DNA of 64,000 bases from Perilla frutescens (taxonomy: Eukaryota; Streptophyta; Magnoliopsida; Lamiales; Lamiaceae): the NCBI GenBank assembly GCA_026008535.1, contig BRKX01000014.1, positions 50,579,006-50,643,005 of the forward strand, given 5' to 3'. The notes under the pieces are model-generated. The model worked only from the letters and a program-made list of their open reading frames with translations. It was not told the DNA's origin and searched no databases. Shown piece by piece: positions 12,658 through 24,542 of the stretch (position 1 is its first letter; each line of letters begins with the position of its first letter). Both the position numbers and the translations under genes were made by a program.

Positions 12658-12665
12658 GTTTGTGT

Positions 12666-14323
12666 CAATAAGTATGAATTTTTATACTTCCACTTTATGA
12701 TTATAAAGTATTTAATAATTTTATGGACATTTGTTAGTGTTGTGGTCTTTTGGCACATTTTAAATGGTGATTGTTGAATTTTGACTGATCGTGATCGAAT
12801 AGGTTTTGATTGGTTTTTGAATGGTAAGCGTCTATGAGCGTGGATGTTATGAATATTTTAACTATAATGATACCCATATTTTTATAATCCAAAAAAATTA
12901 TTTATTTTAAATTGCAGAAATTTTATTGTCATTTCTTTTGGTGTGTGTTTGCGTTAGCACTAGGACCTTCGGGTTTGGATCGCTACAACCTTACCTATTG
13001 CTATCCCTAACTATGAGTTATAATGTTTAGGGGTAAAATTGAGATTTTGACAACATTTTAATTGTAATTAATTATAGGGGTGGGGTTGTTGATGCAATCA
13101 ATTTCTGCTTTGCAAGTAATAGAGAAAACACCCAATTAATTAAGATGTAAACAACACGCTATGCCTTCATTATAGATATAAATTATAATCGAAATATAAC
13201 AAATTAAATGCTTATATCAAAACAAAATAATGAATACTAATCACATAAATATCTTGACAATTATATAGAATACATCACATAACTCTTATCTGAAAACAAG
13301 AAAAAAAAGGTGAAAGTGTGGTCTCATGATCATTATTCATGTGTAAATCAAGTAACTTTTATTAGCAGAAACAGAAAAATATAGATCTAGAACAAAAATT
13401 ATTGAAGAAAGTACAAATACATATTTTGCAATTGGTGGTCAATTATCTATAAAAATCTATTATAAAAATCGATATATCAAATTAGAAGCGGAATTGAAGT
13501 TATAACATTTAAAATAAACTAATTAACAGTTCGGAGAGTTAAGAGAATTGAAAACAATTAATGAATGTTGATAGTTTTTATGCAAATTAAACAACTTTAC
13601 TGATAATACTACGTACCTTAATTTATTGAAACGGTTGCTTAGAAGAAGAGCTGCCTGCAGATGTAATCTCAAATGGAATTGTACGAGATGATTTATTTTT
13701 GCAGGAAAATCAAGTTTAAGGATTACAAATGTTGGGCAATTCTTGATTTCAATCTTAAATATAAAGTAAATTTTTGGCGATTTTGAGAAAAAAGTAAGGA
13801 GCAGAGAAACGTAAGATATAATCTTTGTCTGGATCAGATGCTTGCTCTACCCACAAGTTTAGCATCTTATATAAATTAATCAGAAAATTCTTAATGTTTA
13901 TATGTTTTTTTTTTCTTGAACAAATAATTACTAATTAATTAGTCGTTTTTCCCAGGAATAATTGAACCAGATTGAGAATGAGATATATTAAATATTCAAA
14001 TGTTACTGTTACATATGCTAACTTTTCAATGTTTGGATGGATTTACCATATTAATTTAGACGAATCTTACTCTTGCCTTGATTGTAAGTTACTACTATGC
14101 ATGTAACGAACATAACAGCAGATAATTAATTGAGGGGAAAAGGACATGTTCGTAGGTAGCTAGTAAATAACAATCAAGAATATATAATAAAGAAGATTGT
14201 AAGCTACGTAGATTGATTATTATCAGCTTTTAGAAATGTTGCTGCAGAAATATTGAGAAGTAGCACTATATGTCTAGTTTTTTATTAAAAATAATCCATG
14301 TAGAAAATGCTAGTTGCTCTTAC
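12666..14323. other. Intergenic DNA, nothing recognised
   Basis: AT-rich sequence without supported genes or RNAs. The part around 13580-13700 resembles the DNA at 9900-10020 (TTTATGCAAA..AAAC, then GATCTCAAATGGAATT), which suggests that the NLR upstream flank was duplicated too. Its relation to the relic exon at 14324-14699 is unclear. Confidence 0.4.
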
Positions 14324-14699
14324 CTTCTCTGCAACGAAGTAATGTTGCTTCATCGTTTACATTCACAATTTCCAAATTTGGTGTAGATAGGGGCCCCAAG
14401 CTGAAGGCTTTCATATCAGAGTAAGCAAAAATCCACAGTTCCTAAAAAGAAGGCAATTAAATGTCACATTTCCATTCGCAAAAGCTCTCCGATTTGGTAA
14501 TTTAGGAAATAGAATAGTCGTCGTGCTTTGAGCACCACCACTAATACTCACCACATTTTCCTCATTTTTCTCGTCTTCAATCACTTTTACGATCCTCGTA
14601 CAATCTTTCTAATTGTTTGAGATTGACACCATTTCTAGTGATTGAAGACCGAAATAAACTCATACTGCCTTCATATCTCGATATTCTTAGCTCTTTCAC
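14324..14699 (-). pseudogene. Degenerate LRR exon of a third NLR paralogue
   Basis: On the minus strand this aligns with exon 3 of the NLR at 3796-8664: the acceptor side reads ...CAG then GTGAAAGAGCT, followed by LRR sequence with a Ser-rich LFRSS core, an acidic run, the TTTCCTAAATT patch, FCEWKCD and a PKLE-type end before a GTAAG donor. Several indels break the frame (for example near 14430-14500) and no neighbouring exons remain. It is a relic of the same NLR family, separate from the larger pseudogene at 16011-19437. Confidence 0.75.
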
Positions 14700-14710
14700 C
14701 TGTTCAATAA

Positions 14711-15079
14711 AAAACTAAAAACATACAAAAATAATTATTTACGTTATGCTAAATAAAATAATTAATAATTTTCTATACAAACATAAAATAGTGGAGGATT
14801 CTTTGTGAAAATGGAGAAAATTTCATGTTCAATCTATATGAGAATTCTTTGTGAAAATGGTGGAATTTCGTGTTCAATCCATATGCATGTAAAAAGTGTG
14901 CGTTAATGTGTGAAATAATCTAATTATGTGTGAAAAGTGTGTGTTAAAATAGTTGGAGGATCAAATTAGAGACCAAATTAAACGTTTAAAATAGTTATAG
15001 GATCATTTTGAACCAAAAAGATAAATAGGGATCAAAGTGCTCCTACACAAATAGTTATAGGATCAAAATGAACCTTTAC
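14711..15079. mobile_element. Solitary arm of a Mutator-type foldback MITE
   Basis: Near-identical to the right arm (39053-39434) of the complete foldback element in the receptor-like protein gene. Both contain ACATAAAATAGTGGAGGAT, AAATTTCATGTTCAATC, GTTGGAGGATC-type sequence and end GGATCAAAATGAACCTTT. Only one arm is present, so this is a deleted copy or the product of recombination between arms. It sits just outside the duplicated NLR 3' flank. Confidence 0.75.
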
Positions 15080-15085
15080 TCAATT

Positions 15086-16010
15086 GTCAAATATATCGCA
15101 GTTCTTTTCCTAATACAACTCTACCATTTAAGTATATAAATAAACCAATGAAGAACCATGACCATGTAACTCACTTGGTATTTCTCCCTGTGAGAACCTG
15201 TGTACGAATCCAAATCCCTCATTCCCCGACTAAAAAAAAAGACATACGAATATTGAATATAACACACTCTAATTAATGTTCTCTTAAATCCATTCAAGAT
15301 TTCCATGTCATCAACATACGCAATACGTAGCCACATCATCATCATACATAATACGTCACACTGCACACAACATCCGCACAATGTCTCCATGAAGCACATT
15401 ACATAAAGTCGACTCACATTGAACAAAAGAAAGCAAATACAACATATATGAGAGCAATACAACAAACCAAATATGGAAAATTAGTAATGTCTTCGGCCAC
15501 GCAAATCCAGCCCTTCTTTTTCCTTCTCTACGGCCACCTCACCTGTCTCCAACAAGAGATAAACAGTAACTATAGAGAGGGATATTTAAATTAAAATGCT
15601 AATTAAATTTAGAGGTTACCAATATTTAAAATCCATTTATCTTGTACTTCACATCAGATGTGTAATAATTGTAAAAAAAATAGTTAGAAACTTAGAATAT
15701 TATATAATATGGTAGAATGAGAGTTCAAGATTATGTCATTAATCTTTATTGTATTTTGTTTTTGCATTAAAGCCATTTTAAGTAATCATAATCAATTTAT
15801 TCACTTTCAAAATAATATATTAATATAGTAGAATGAGAGCTCAATATTATGCCATTTACATTACAAAACTCACTGTGGGGAATTCATGGTTATTAATTAC
15901 TATATTTATCTACATAAAATTGTTGGTGTTAATCATACATAAAATTGCAAAAACTGTAGAAATTCCAATGATAGAAATGAAAGGGCCTTACCACATGAAA
16001 TGTTGAAGAA
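15086..16010. repeat. Second copy of the NLR 3' flank
   Basis: Paralogous to 2883-3795, with small indels and substitutions throughout. Non-coding. It marks the 3' side of the duplicated unit whose coding part is the pseudogene at 16011-19437. Confidence 0.75.
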
Positions 16011-17996
16011 TTATGAATCTGGTTCTTCTTCTTCTTCTTCTTCTTCTTCTTCTTCTTCTTCTTCTTCTTCTTCTGTTGTTGATTTCCTGATTATGTTAGT
16101 GCCAAATTGGATCAGTGAGTTTACGAGCAAATTAAACTTGATTTAGATTGTTTAATTAGTAATTGTAGACAGCAGTAGTGATCTGATAAACACATACAAT
16201 TTGTTTGGACCAACCTACATGAGAAGATGGAAAACAATTAATTTTGAGTGTTAGCTGTTCTTACCTTCGTTCCTCCTCCATTTTTTCCTTTTGTTGTTGT
16301 TGTTTTTCCTGATTAAAATAGTGTAGGGGTCAGTTTAGGAGGAAAATATAATTGTGCCATCAAATAACAAAAGGTAATTAAGGAAGATTATTATATTGAT
16401 GTTCCAATCCATTATTGATCTTATATTCCTCAACCCCAACCGGGCCATCTCTCCTTCATTGAGTCAAAATTATGAGAAATGATAGTCCCAAGATTTACTA
16501 AAACATGAGTACACACTTATTCCTTATAAAATTGTTGCTACCACATACAATCTTTTTGGACCAACAAAGGGAGCAAATAGACACAATTAATCAAGATGGA
16601 AAAGAATTAAGAATATTTAATCTAGAATGTTAATTAGTATTTCTTACCTTTACTCTTGCTAAATGTTGCAGCAGCGCGACATTCAAACCATTTGCTGCAC
16701 CAAAATCATCATCGTTTATGATGACAGTTTCCAATTTTGGTGTAATTAGTGGTCCCGAGGAGAATTTTTCCATTTTATGGCACCCCCTAATTACAACTTC
16801 TGTCAATGAAGGCAACTCAACGTCACATTTCCATTCGCAAAAGCTCTCCAATTTGCGGAAATACGACAGCTGAAGCTCCTTCAATTTAGGAAATAAAATA
16901 GTCGTCGTGCTTTGAGCACCACTGCTCACCACATTCTCCTTCTCTTTCTCGTCTTCAATAACTTTTACCATCTCATTACAAGTATATATATGTCATTTTT
17001 TGAGATCAACAAGATTTCGAGCGATTGAAGACGAAAATAAACTCATACTGCCATGATAACTCCTGATTGTTAGCTCTTCCAGTCCAGAGAATGAAACCTG
17101 CAATTCAAACAATCTACTAAGTACCTTAGGAGTAACTTGATAATAAATTAACACTAAATGAAAGAAAAGGTTGGTGATTCATAATTTACATTGGATCCCA
17201 AGTTGAATATCTTCATATTAGAGCACGAGGAAATAAACAATCTCCTGCAACTCACATCACATTTCCATTTGCCTCACTAATTTGGGTAAATCTGACAAAT
17301 CAAGTTCCTTCAATTTAGGAAATAGAATAGTCATCGTGCTTTGAGCATCACCACCGCTCACCACATTCTCCTCTTCTTTCTTGTCTTCAATCAGTTTTAC
17401 CATCTCATCACAATACAATACATATAATTTTTTGAGATCGACAAGATTTTGAGCGATTGAAGATGAAAATAAACTCATACTCCCTTGATACCAATAGATT
17501 ATTAACTCTTACAGTCCAGAGAATGAAACCTGCAATGCAAATAATCTACTAATTAAGTACCTTAAGAGTGACTTGATAATAAATTAAAACTAAATGAAAG
17601 AAAAGGTTGGTGATTCATAATTTACATTGGATCTCAAGTTGAATATCTTCATATTAGAGCACCCGGAAATAAACAATCTCCTGCAGCTCACTTCACATTT
17701 CCATTCGCAAAAGCTCACCAATTTGGGTAAATACTCCAACCTAAGCTGCTGCAAATTAGGAAATAGAAGAGTCCTTTGACCACCAATCACTCCTTTCTCC
17801 TCCTCATCATCTTTAATCACTTCGACCAATTCATCACAGTTACATATTCTCAATTCTTTGAGACTAACAAGATCTCTAGCAATTGAAGATGAAAATAAAC
17901 TCATACTGCCATGATTCCCATCAATCTCTAACATTTCCAGGCTACTGAATGACATCTGCAATTCAATAATCTAATCACTACCTTGTAACTAACTTC

Positions 17997-18027
<31 letters not shown>

Positions 18028-19437
18028 CCAAATTTAATGAAGCAAAACGTAATCGGTCATTCCTAATATCAATATTTTATATACCTGTATCAGATGCAAA
18101 CAGAAAAAGATGAACAAATGTGGTACTTACGTTTTGTGGTTGGCAAAATAGATGTGAAGAATGATCATAATCTATGTCTGGATTGCTCGTGTCTCCCGAC
18201 TTATTCTCATTACTTGAAACCATACTTGTGATTTTTGGGCATTTTTCAATCCACATTTCCGTCAGTAGAGGGAATTCAATGCCTTCAATTCCTTGACAGA
18301 AAATTGCCAGATTTGGCAACGAACGTAACTCAACCTTGTTCAGTTTTGGGAACGATTTTGTGATATGATGATTTCGTAATTCATTATTGTTTTTGTTTTC
18401 ATCACATTCATCCCACAAAAACACTTCTTTCATCATCTCACATTTCAAAACACGCAGAATTTGGAGCTGTGGAAGGCAACCCACTCCAGAAATTGACAAC
18501 TGGCCTAGATTGGGGAGGTGGGGACAATCACTGATAACTATGGAAGAAAGATTGCTAAAAACTGGAACATAATTGTTTTGACGTAAGCTTCTGCTTTTCC
18601 ACAATTGCTTTAGTGCCGGCAGTTTTTGAAGTGATAGGACCATCCAATATCCTTGAGATTATGGAAAGAATTGGACGAAATAGGACCATCCAATATCTCT
18701 TCTAATTCGGGAAGACAGTAAAGGCTCAGATGCTCTATGAAAGGGCACACAATAGCACCATCCATCGTTGTTCTACCAATATTCTTCATAGTCTCACAGT
18801 CACCCACCATCAACCACCTAATGTTTTGAGTTTTTGCCAAGTCCACATTAGTTGCACTAATTCCTAATAAACGTAGACATTCAATACCACTTAGAAGCAG
18901 CCTCTCAAGCCAATCGCTTAAACGCATTCCTCATATTTTTGTCAAATCTAGCTCCGTCACACTTTTCATTCATTTTTTGGATGGACCACTCAGGCAGTAA
19001 GATTTTTCACAATTTATTCATTTTTACATCTCCCTCTGCATGAATTGAGATCTGAAATCTCTCCAACTTTGATGAAAGCTGCATCTTTTCCACAACAAAT
19101 GCAGGATTCACTATCTCAATCTCCAAGGAGGTCAAATTGGTCAAGGCCTCCAGCTCTCTCAACCCTGCATTCACATTCTCTCTTTCTTGAATACCCCATT
19201 TCTTGAAGCTCTTTAACATCTTCAACTCTTCCAACCCAACTAAACTTGATATGATTCCTGGACCAATTCTTTGGAGACGATGACACTGTGTAAGTTCTAA
19301 CAATTTCAAGCGGTTTAATCCCTTTACCTCTGGTGGTAACTCCTTAATTGAATGACAATTATGACAAATGAGAATCTCAAGATTTACCAGCTCCCCCACA
19401 AAAGATATTGTCCCCAATCCCTCACATGAATCTCAAG
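16011..19437 (-). pseudogene. Truncated CNL pseudogene, LRR half only
   Basis: Tandem copy of the NLR at 3796-8664. Homology starts abruptly near 19437 within the LRR part of exon 1, so the coiled coil and NB-ARC are absent. Exon-equivalents: 19437-18131, 17955-17626, an extra LRR exon 17529-17190, 17097-16648, 16308-16265 and 16086-16011. Lesions seen: a net 11-nt insertion with frameshift near 18625-18660; in the extra exon a TAA about 6 codons in (GAA in its paralogues) and a 5-bp deletion near 17273; TGA at 16993-16995 where the intact gene has TTA. A further disrupted stretch lies around 18928-19010. Splice sites of the small tail exons are intact and keep phase (44 bp then 76 bp), encoding a Gln/Lys-rich piece and then about 17 Glu. 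A non-functional remnant or possible gene-conversion donor. Confidence 0.9.
16024..16074 (+). repeat. (CTT)n microsatellite in the last exon of the NLR pseudogene
   Basis: Encodes the glutamate run of the last pseudogene exon on the minus strand. In the intact gene the long run is in the penultimate exon, so the expansion arose at different exons in the two copies. Confidence 0.85.
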
Positions 19438-20205
19438 ATTACTTTTTATTCTTCATTTTTCTGCTTTTATTATGTGTGGGGAATTTTTTTTCTTTTCTTT
19501 TCAACGTTAATAAAAGCTTCTTTATTTTTTTTATATAAAATTCTAAAAATTGAGTATCATACTAAAAGACTACTTGCCCAAAAATTTTCTGAAATTTCTG
19601 CAAATTTTTATTTTTGTGGAGAGCAAGAGAGTTGAAAGGTGATGGGAGTTTTTTGTTCATCACGGGCACAATATTGTTTTCAAATTATTTATTGAAACAA
19701 ACAAATTATACATAAAAGAAAAAAAAATACAACCGAAGTAAATATGGAAAATAAGTGATGTTTTTGGGCATGTAATTCTGCTGCTCCTGCATGTGAATAA
19801 TAGTAACTAGAGAGGAATCTTCTATATATCATTTTCTTCAATATTTTATATTAGAATCATGTGAAATAATAAGATTAGTGACAATATGGCAAAGTAGCCG
19901 GTCGAAAAAACAAAGAACTTTTTTTTAGCCATTTTTTTTAAAAACTTTTTTTTAGCCATTTTTAGCCATTGAAAAAATTTGTCCAAAAAAAAGGAAAAAT
20001 AAAATTAAGTGAACGCGTGGGCAAGTGCGGAGCTGCCAACGCGCGCGCACCTTTTTTTTTCTTTTTTATTAATTATTTAAAAATGGGAGAATGATATTTT
20101 AGTCGAAAGTGGCTAAAATTTGTATATATAAATTTGAATATTTAATATATTATATTTTTCATATTACTATATCATTTATGACATTCAATTTTAATTAATT
20201 TGAGG
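19438..20205. other. Repeat-rich intergenic DNA at the NLR pseudogene breakpoint
   Basis: Unrelated to the NLR upstream coding sequence, so the breakpoint lies near 19437. About 19905-20120 holds TTTTAGCCA motifs and a GCGCGCGC core like the foldback at 25139-25361. The matching GTGGCTAAAATAAG arm appears after 20570, which suggests a MITE split by the CACTA derivative at 20206-20565. No gene. Confidence 0.4.
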
Positions 20206-20565
20206 AATATAAATAAAAAAAATAGCGGCGGACCGTGTTCTGGCGGTTTAGTGACGGATCGCTCACAGTGGATTTAACGATGGATTTTAATCCGTCGCTA
20301 CTAGCGACGAACTTACACCGTCAGAAGTCCGTCGTTAATTCACCGTTGGAAGTCCGTCGTTAATTCATCGTCGGCCATCGGCCGACCAACTAGCGACGAC
20401 GCACAAAGGCGACGGATATTTCGTCGGTAATATAACGATAGATAATAATTCCGTCGCAAGACTTTATAACGACTAGATAATCGGTGACGGACAACTTGTT
20501 AATTCGTCGCTAAGGTCATATAGCGACGGAAAAATCCAGCGCTAAAATCTATTTTTTTTGTAGTG
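20206..20565. mobile_element. Short CACTA-derived MITE
   Basis: The right end ATTTTTTTTGTAGTG is a typical CACTA terminus. The left end is eroded, but its AAAAAAAATAGCGGCGGA continues the same inverted-repeat sequence. The 360-bp interior is almost entirely GACGGA/TCCGTCGC sub-terminal motifs in both orientations. No coding capacity and no clear 3-bp duplication. Confidence 0.7.
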
Positions 20566-20971
20566 TATGTTTAAAAATTGGTGGCTAAAATAAGTTTTAT
20601 AAAGTTTTAAGTGTCTAAAAAAAGTTTACTTAAATTATTAATATGTTAAATTTATAGTCTACCAATATTTAAAATCTATTTATGTTATACTTAACATCAG
20701 AATTGAAATGCACGGAGCTTATTTTAAGTTTTTTACTTGCTTAGTAGTATAGCCTTTTGTTTTCACTATATATATAAAATCGTGTTTTTAAAAGTAACAC
20801 TTTTTAGTACTTGAGAAAGCTATAATAATTAGCTAATGGCCATTTCGTTTTTAGAAGTAGCACTTTTCGTAAATTTGTGATAGTCACAAACACAATAACA
20901 TATTGAAAAATAATATCAATGAAACAAGTAACAACTACATGTGTAATAGATAAGTAACCAAATTAATGAAT
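20566..20971. other. AT-rich intergenic DNA
   Basis: Contains the probable second arm of a small MITE (GTGGCTAAAATAAG near 20581) and otherwise nothing I can identify. Confidence 0.35.
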
Positions 20972-20986
20972 ACTCGGATTCAACTA
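20972..20986. repeat. LINE target-site duplication, left copy
   Basis: ACTCGGATTCAACTA, identical to 22579-22593. It abuts the poly-A (plus-strand poly-T) end of the LINE. Confidence 0.9.
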
Positions 20987-22578
20987 TTTTTTTTTTTTTT
21001 TGAAGAGAAATCAAAGATTTTATTCAAACACTCTCCGTTAACCACGAAGGAAAATCTTTGGTCCAAATACAAAAATCATTACAGCCAGCACCAAACTGTG
21101 CAAGATTATGAGCAACTTTGTTAGCTTCCCTCAATATATGTTAAAACGATAAAATGCCACCCGCTTTAACAACCTCAGCCACAGGCGGGATCTCCTTTTC
21201 AATAAACGCATCTCCCTCATCTCCATTAGCAAGCAAACGAATAGGCAATAGAGAATCTGAGAACACAGCACAGGGGAGCAGACCCTCTTGCAAGCAAAAC
21301 CCAACTCCATATAAAATGGTGTTAATCTCGGCATCAAGAATTGATGAAGGTGGTAGCGTTGTTTTTGCGAAAGCAGCCCGAATAGCTCCTTCATGGTCAC
21401 GTACCACCCCAACACCAAATCTACCAACATCTTCCTTTACAGCTGCATCAACATCCAATCTATAAACTCCGTTGTCCGGAGGATACCAATCTTTCTTTTC
21501 CACTTTCACACCCAGAGACATGGTCACCAAAAATTCAACTCTAGCTGCCCGAAATTGAGTTAAACATGTCGTGGAGGACTCAATGGCCACCTCCAAGGAG
21601 CTGCAATCACCATCATGTTTCTCGGTACACAAATACCTCCAAACCGCTGCTAGATTAACCCCCTACACCTCATAATCCTCCTTCTTAAACAACCTCCGCC
21701 GTAACTCCTTTCCAATCTCAGCCATAGGGAGATCTCTCAACTCTTTCATCTTCGACCAGAATATAGTTCCCTTCCAAAATCTTTTCACACGATCACAATA
21801 CATCAGACTATGTGTTGTAGTGCCCCACATTCTATACATCTTTCACATAAACCACTACCTGGGACATGATGATCCTTTAAATTCATTTGCACTGCTATGA
21901 AATCCAAAAATACCCTCCATGGAAACACTTTGACCTTCGGTGGTATGTTTAAATTCCATACTAGCTCATTCCACTTACTCGCCAAAAATTCAACTCTAGC
22001 TCCCGATGTGGATTCTTGTTGAGTAAAATATCCAATGTCCAACAGGTATCCAATTTTCACAGTATATCCTCCCTTCTCCTCAAATTTCCACGAACATTTA
22101 TCATCCTCCTCCGCAAGAATAGGGGTCCTCAGAATACGCTGCACAACAGGAGGCCAAAAAACTTGAAGCAACATTTCCTCATTCCAACTTCTGGTATTCG
22201 TAACAAACACCCCAACCTTCAGATTCTGGTCTACATGCACCTTCACCCCCGGCACACCACAAGGAAAACCACTCACAAAATCATCCTGCAGAATCCTCAC
22301 TAAGCTCCCCGACTCAACCTTCCATCTAGCGTCTTGTTGGATAATAGATCTGCTCCAACATAATGATCTCCAGAGGAAAGATGCATTCGATCCCACTTTT
22401 GCATCCAAAATAGACCCCTGCTTATGATATTTTGACTGGAGCACCCTAGCGACAAAAGAATTAGGCGACATATGCTATGATGTGTTTCTGCCTCCCGAAT
22501 TCCATTTTGAATGAAATTGATCGTGCTTGTGCTCGATTTTGGTGGGGAGACAAGATGGATAAAAAAAGAATGCGCTGG
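20987..22578 (-). mobile_element. 5'-truncated LINE with 5' inversion (twin priming)
   Basis: The minus strand encodes the end of a LINE ORF2. First comes a C-terminal reverse-transcriptase/zinc-binding region (about 22471-21803, with PNSFVARVLQSKY and a Cys-rich CERCIECG end), then an RNase H-like region (about 21490-21060, DVDAAV..., DAEIN, SDS), broken by stops. Its poly-A tail is the T-run at 20987-21001. The 15-bp sequence ACTCGGATTCAACTA flanks it at 20972-20986 and 22579-22593 as a target-site duplication. The segment 22473-22578 codes on the plus strand instead (LPNSILNEIDRACARFWWG), which belongs upstream in the same ORF2. This inversion is the signature of twin priming. The copy is dead on arrival. 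Confidence 0.9.
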
Positions 22579-22593
22579 ACTCGGATTCAACTA
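22579..22593. repeat. LINE target-site duplication, right copy
   Basis: ACTCGGATTCAACTA, identical to 20972-20986, at the truncated and inverted 5' end of the LINE. The perfect match suggests a fairly recent insertion. Confidence 0.9.
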
Positions 22594-24139
22594 AATTGAA
22601 AGAGCACATGTTCTTTTAAAATACATTCAAGATTTCCACTACATCATCATCGTATAGAATACGTCAAACCCGAAACAACATCAGCACAAAGTATCCATAA
22701 AATTGACTTACATTAAACAAAACAAAGCGTACATAAAGCAAATTATATATCCAACCAACTATTGTTGTTATATTCATTGATGATAACAGAAAATTTTTGT
22801 CGATATGAAGATCTTCGTCGGGTATGAAATCAGAAATTCTGATCAAAATTTATAAGTAAAAAAATTTGAACAAAGAGAATGAATTGAATAAAAAAAAAAG
22901 TAACGTGCGGAAAATGAAGGAAGAAATTGGAGAATAGAAATTGCAGGAAAAAGGAAATTAAAAAATTAACGGTCAGAAAAGAATGAAATCACAGATATGA
23001 AATAACATGAATCAAGGAATTTCAACAACATAAATTACAAATATGACCCTGGTTGCCAAATAACTGAAATAAGAGAACAAATGCGATGAGTGAAAATTAA
23101 ATAAAAAATATAGCGCAAAATAATTTCAACAGTTAATTATGCTAGATCCAATCCACACTCTCATTTCTGACATCAATTAATGATTCTTATCTAAATCATA
23201 CTCTATATAAGGGTATATATAACGAGTGATTGAAGAGAGAACTAGGCCTTATGTGTGAATTATGAACCAATCCACACTCTCCAATTTTATGATTCAATGA
23301 CAAATATTTGATAAAAAAAAAGGACTACCAAATGTATGCTAATGCTAAAGTTATGAATATTTGATAAAAGGCATGGCAAAAACATTCCAAATTTGGGTTC
23401 AATATTAACGTAGAACACCCAGCGTGCCAACGTAGACACATTGATCATATATTGACCGAGCACTATCCAATTCACTGATATATTAATATTTATTATAAAA
23501 AAAACATAAATCAATTTTTTTTTTTTTTTTTTTATTTTGCTGTGAATTTTCCTGAATTCGCGGCTACATTTAACGGTGAATTTGTTTCACGATTTCGCCA
23601 CTATGAGTTGAGGCGAATTTTTAGTTTTTCAATTTTTTTAAAGGAATAAATTTTAGCGGAAAATTCTTTTTAAATAATTGACACCGAGCATTGAGAATAA
23701 AAAATAAAATAAAATCGACCAACGTTCGTATCGATTACTTTCGAACTCGTCGCTAATGTTTAAAATATTAGATTGTTAAATGTTGGTAGCGGTTTTCGGA
23801 CGTAATAATGTTTATAATATTAATAAAATATAAAATATGTAAATATTGGTAGCGATTTTCAGAGGAAAACGGTGCTAGTATATTAATATATTTTTTTATG
23901 TGTGTAACATGAATATAATTAGTTAAAACTATAATTCAAAGCTATTAGTTTTAATTCGTGTGATAATAAATGATCCTATACTCATTTTTACATTTTGTTA
24001 AAAAAAATATTATAAGTTTTAATGAAATGTCAATAACTGAAGGTAATGTTGTGAATTAAATAGTAATTAATAAAATATTGAGTTATTTTTGTTAAAACCT
24101 TCAAATGTTGGAACTTAAATTATAATTAGCCCGTTTATA
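22594..24139. other. AT-rich intergenic DNA
   Basis: No supported gene. 22610-22730 resembles the 3190-3240 and 15370-15440 NLR flank (catcatcatCGTA..AATACGTCA, then CATAAA.TTGACTTACATT.AACAAAACAAAG), so another copy of that flank fragment lies here, interrupted on its left by the LINE. 23570-23880 has motifs of the type GGTAGCGATTTTC that look repeat-derived. Confidence 0.4.
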
Positions 24140-24542
24140 AAATTAGGGTGTTACATATTATATATTATATTATATTACACTATAACCCGAGATTTAAAAT
24201 TATAATAGGGACATAATATCAAACTAAATTTTATAAAATAAGGCTCTTTTCATATAGTAGTAGACTAAAGATTTTTTAGTAAACTTTCTGATCCAATGCC
24301 TAGTCCAAAAGTCGAAGGGTCACCTTCGAGAACAAAAAATTTCAACCCGAAAATAAATCTAGCCGAACTCACAGCAAGCCCAATTTGAAACCGAGCGGGT
24401 TACTGACATCAGTACAGTAGTGCTCAATCACCGAAACACTCCAAGACTTATTTTTAAAATAAGATCTAATATATCTAAAAACATGTGTATAAAATATAGA
24501 AATCTAGTCTTAAAATAAGTTTCACCAAACACCATCTACGTC

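Noticed and set aside
21154..21465. Plus-strand frame over the LINE RNase H region
   Set aside because: Antisense of the LINE ORF2.
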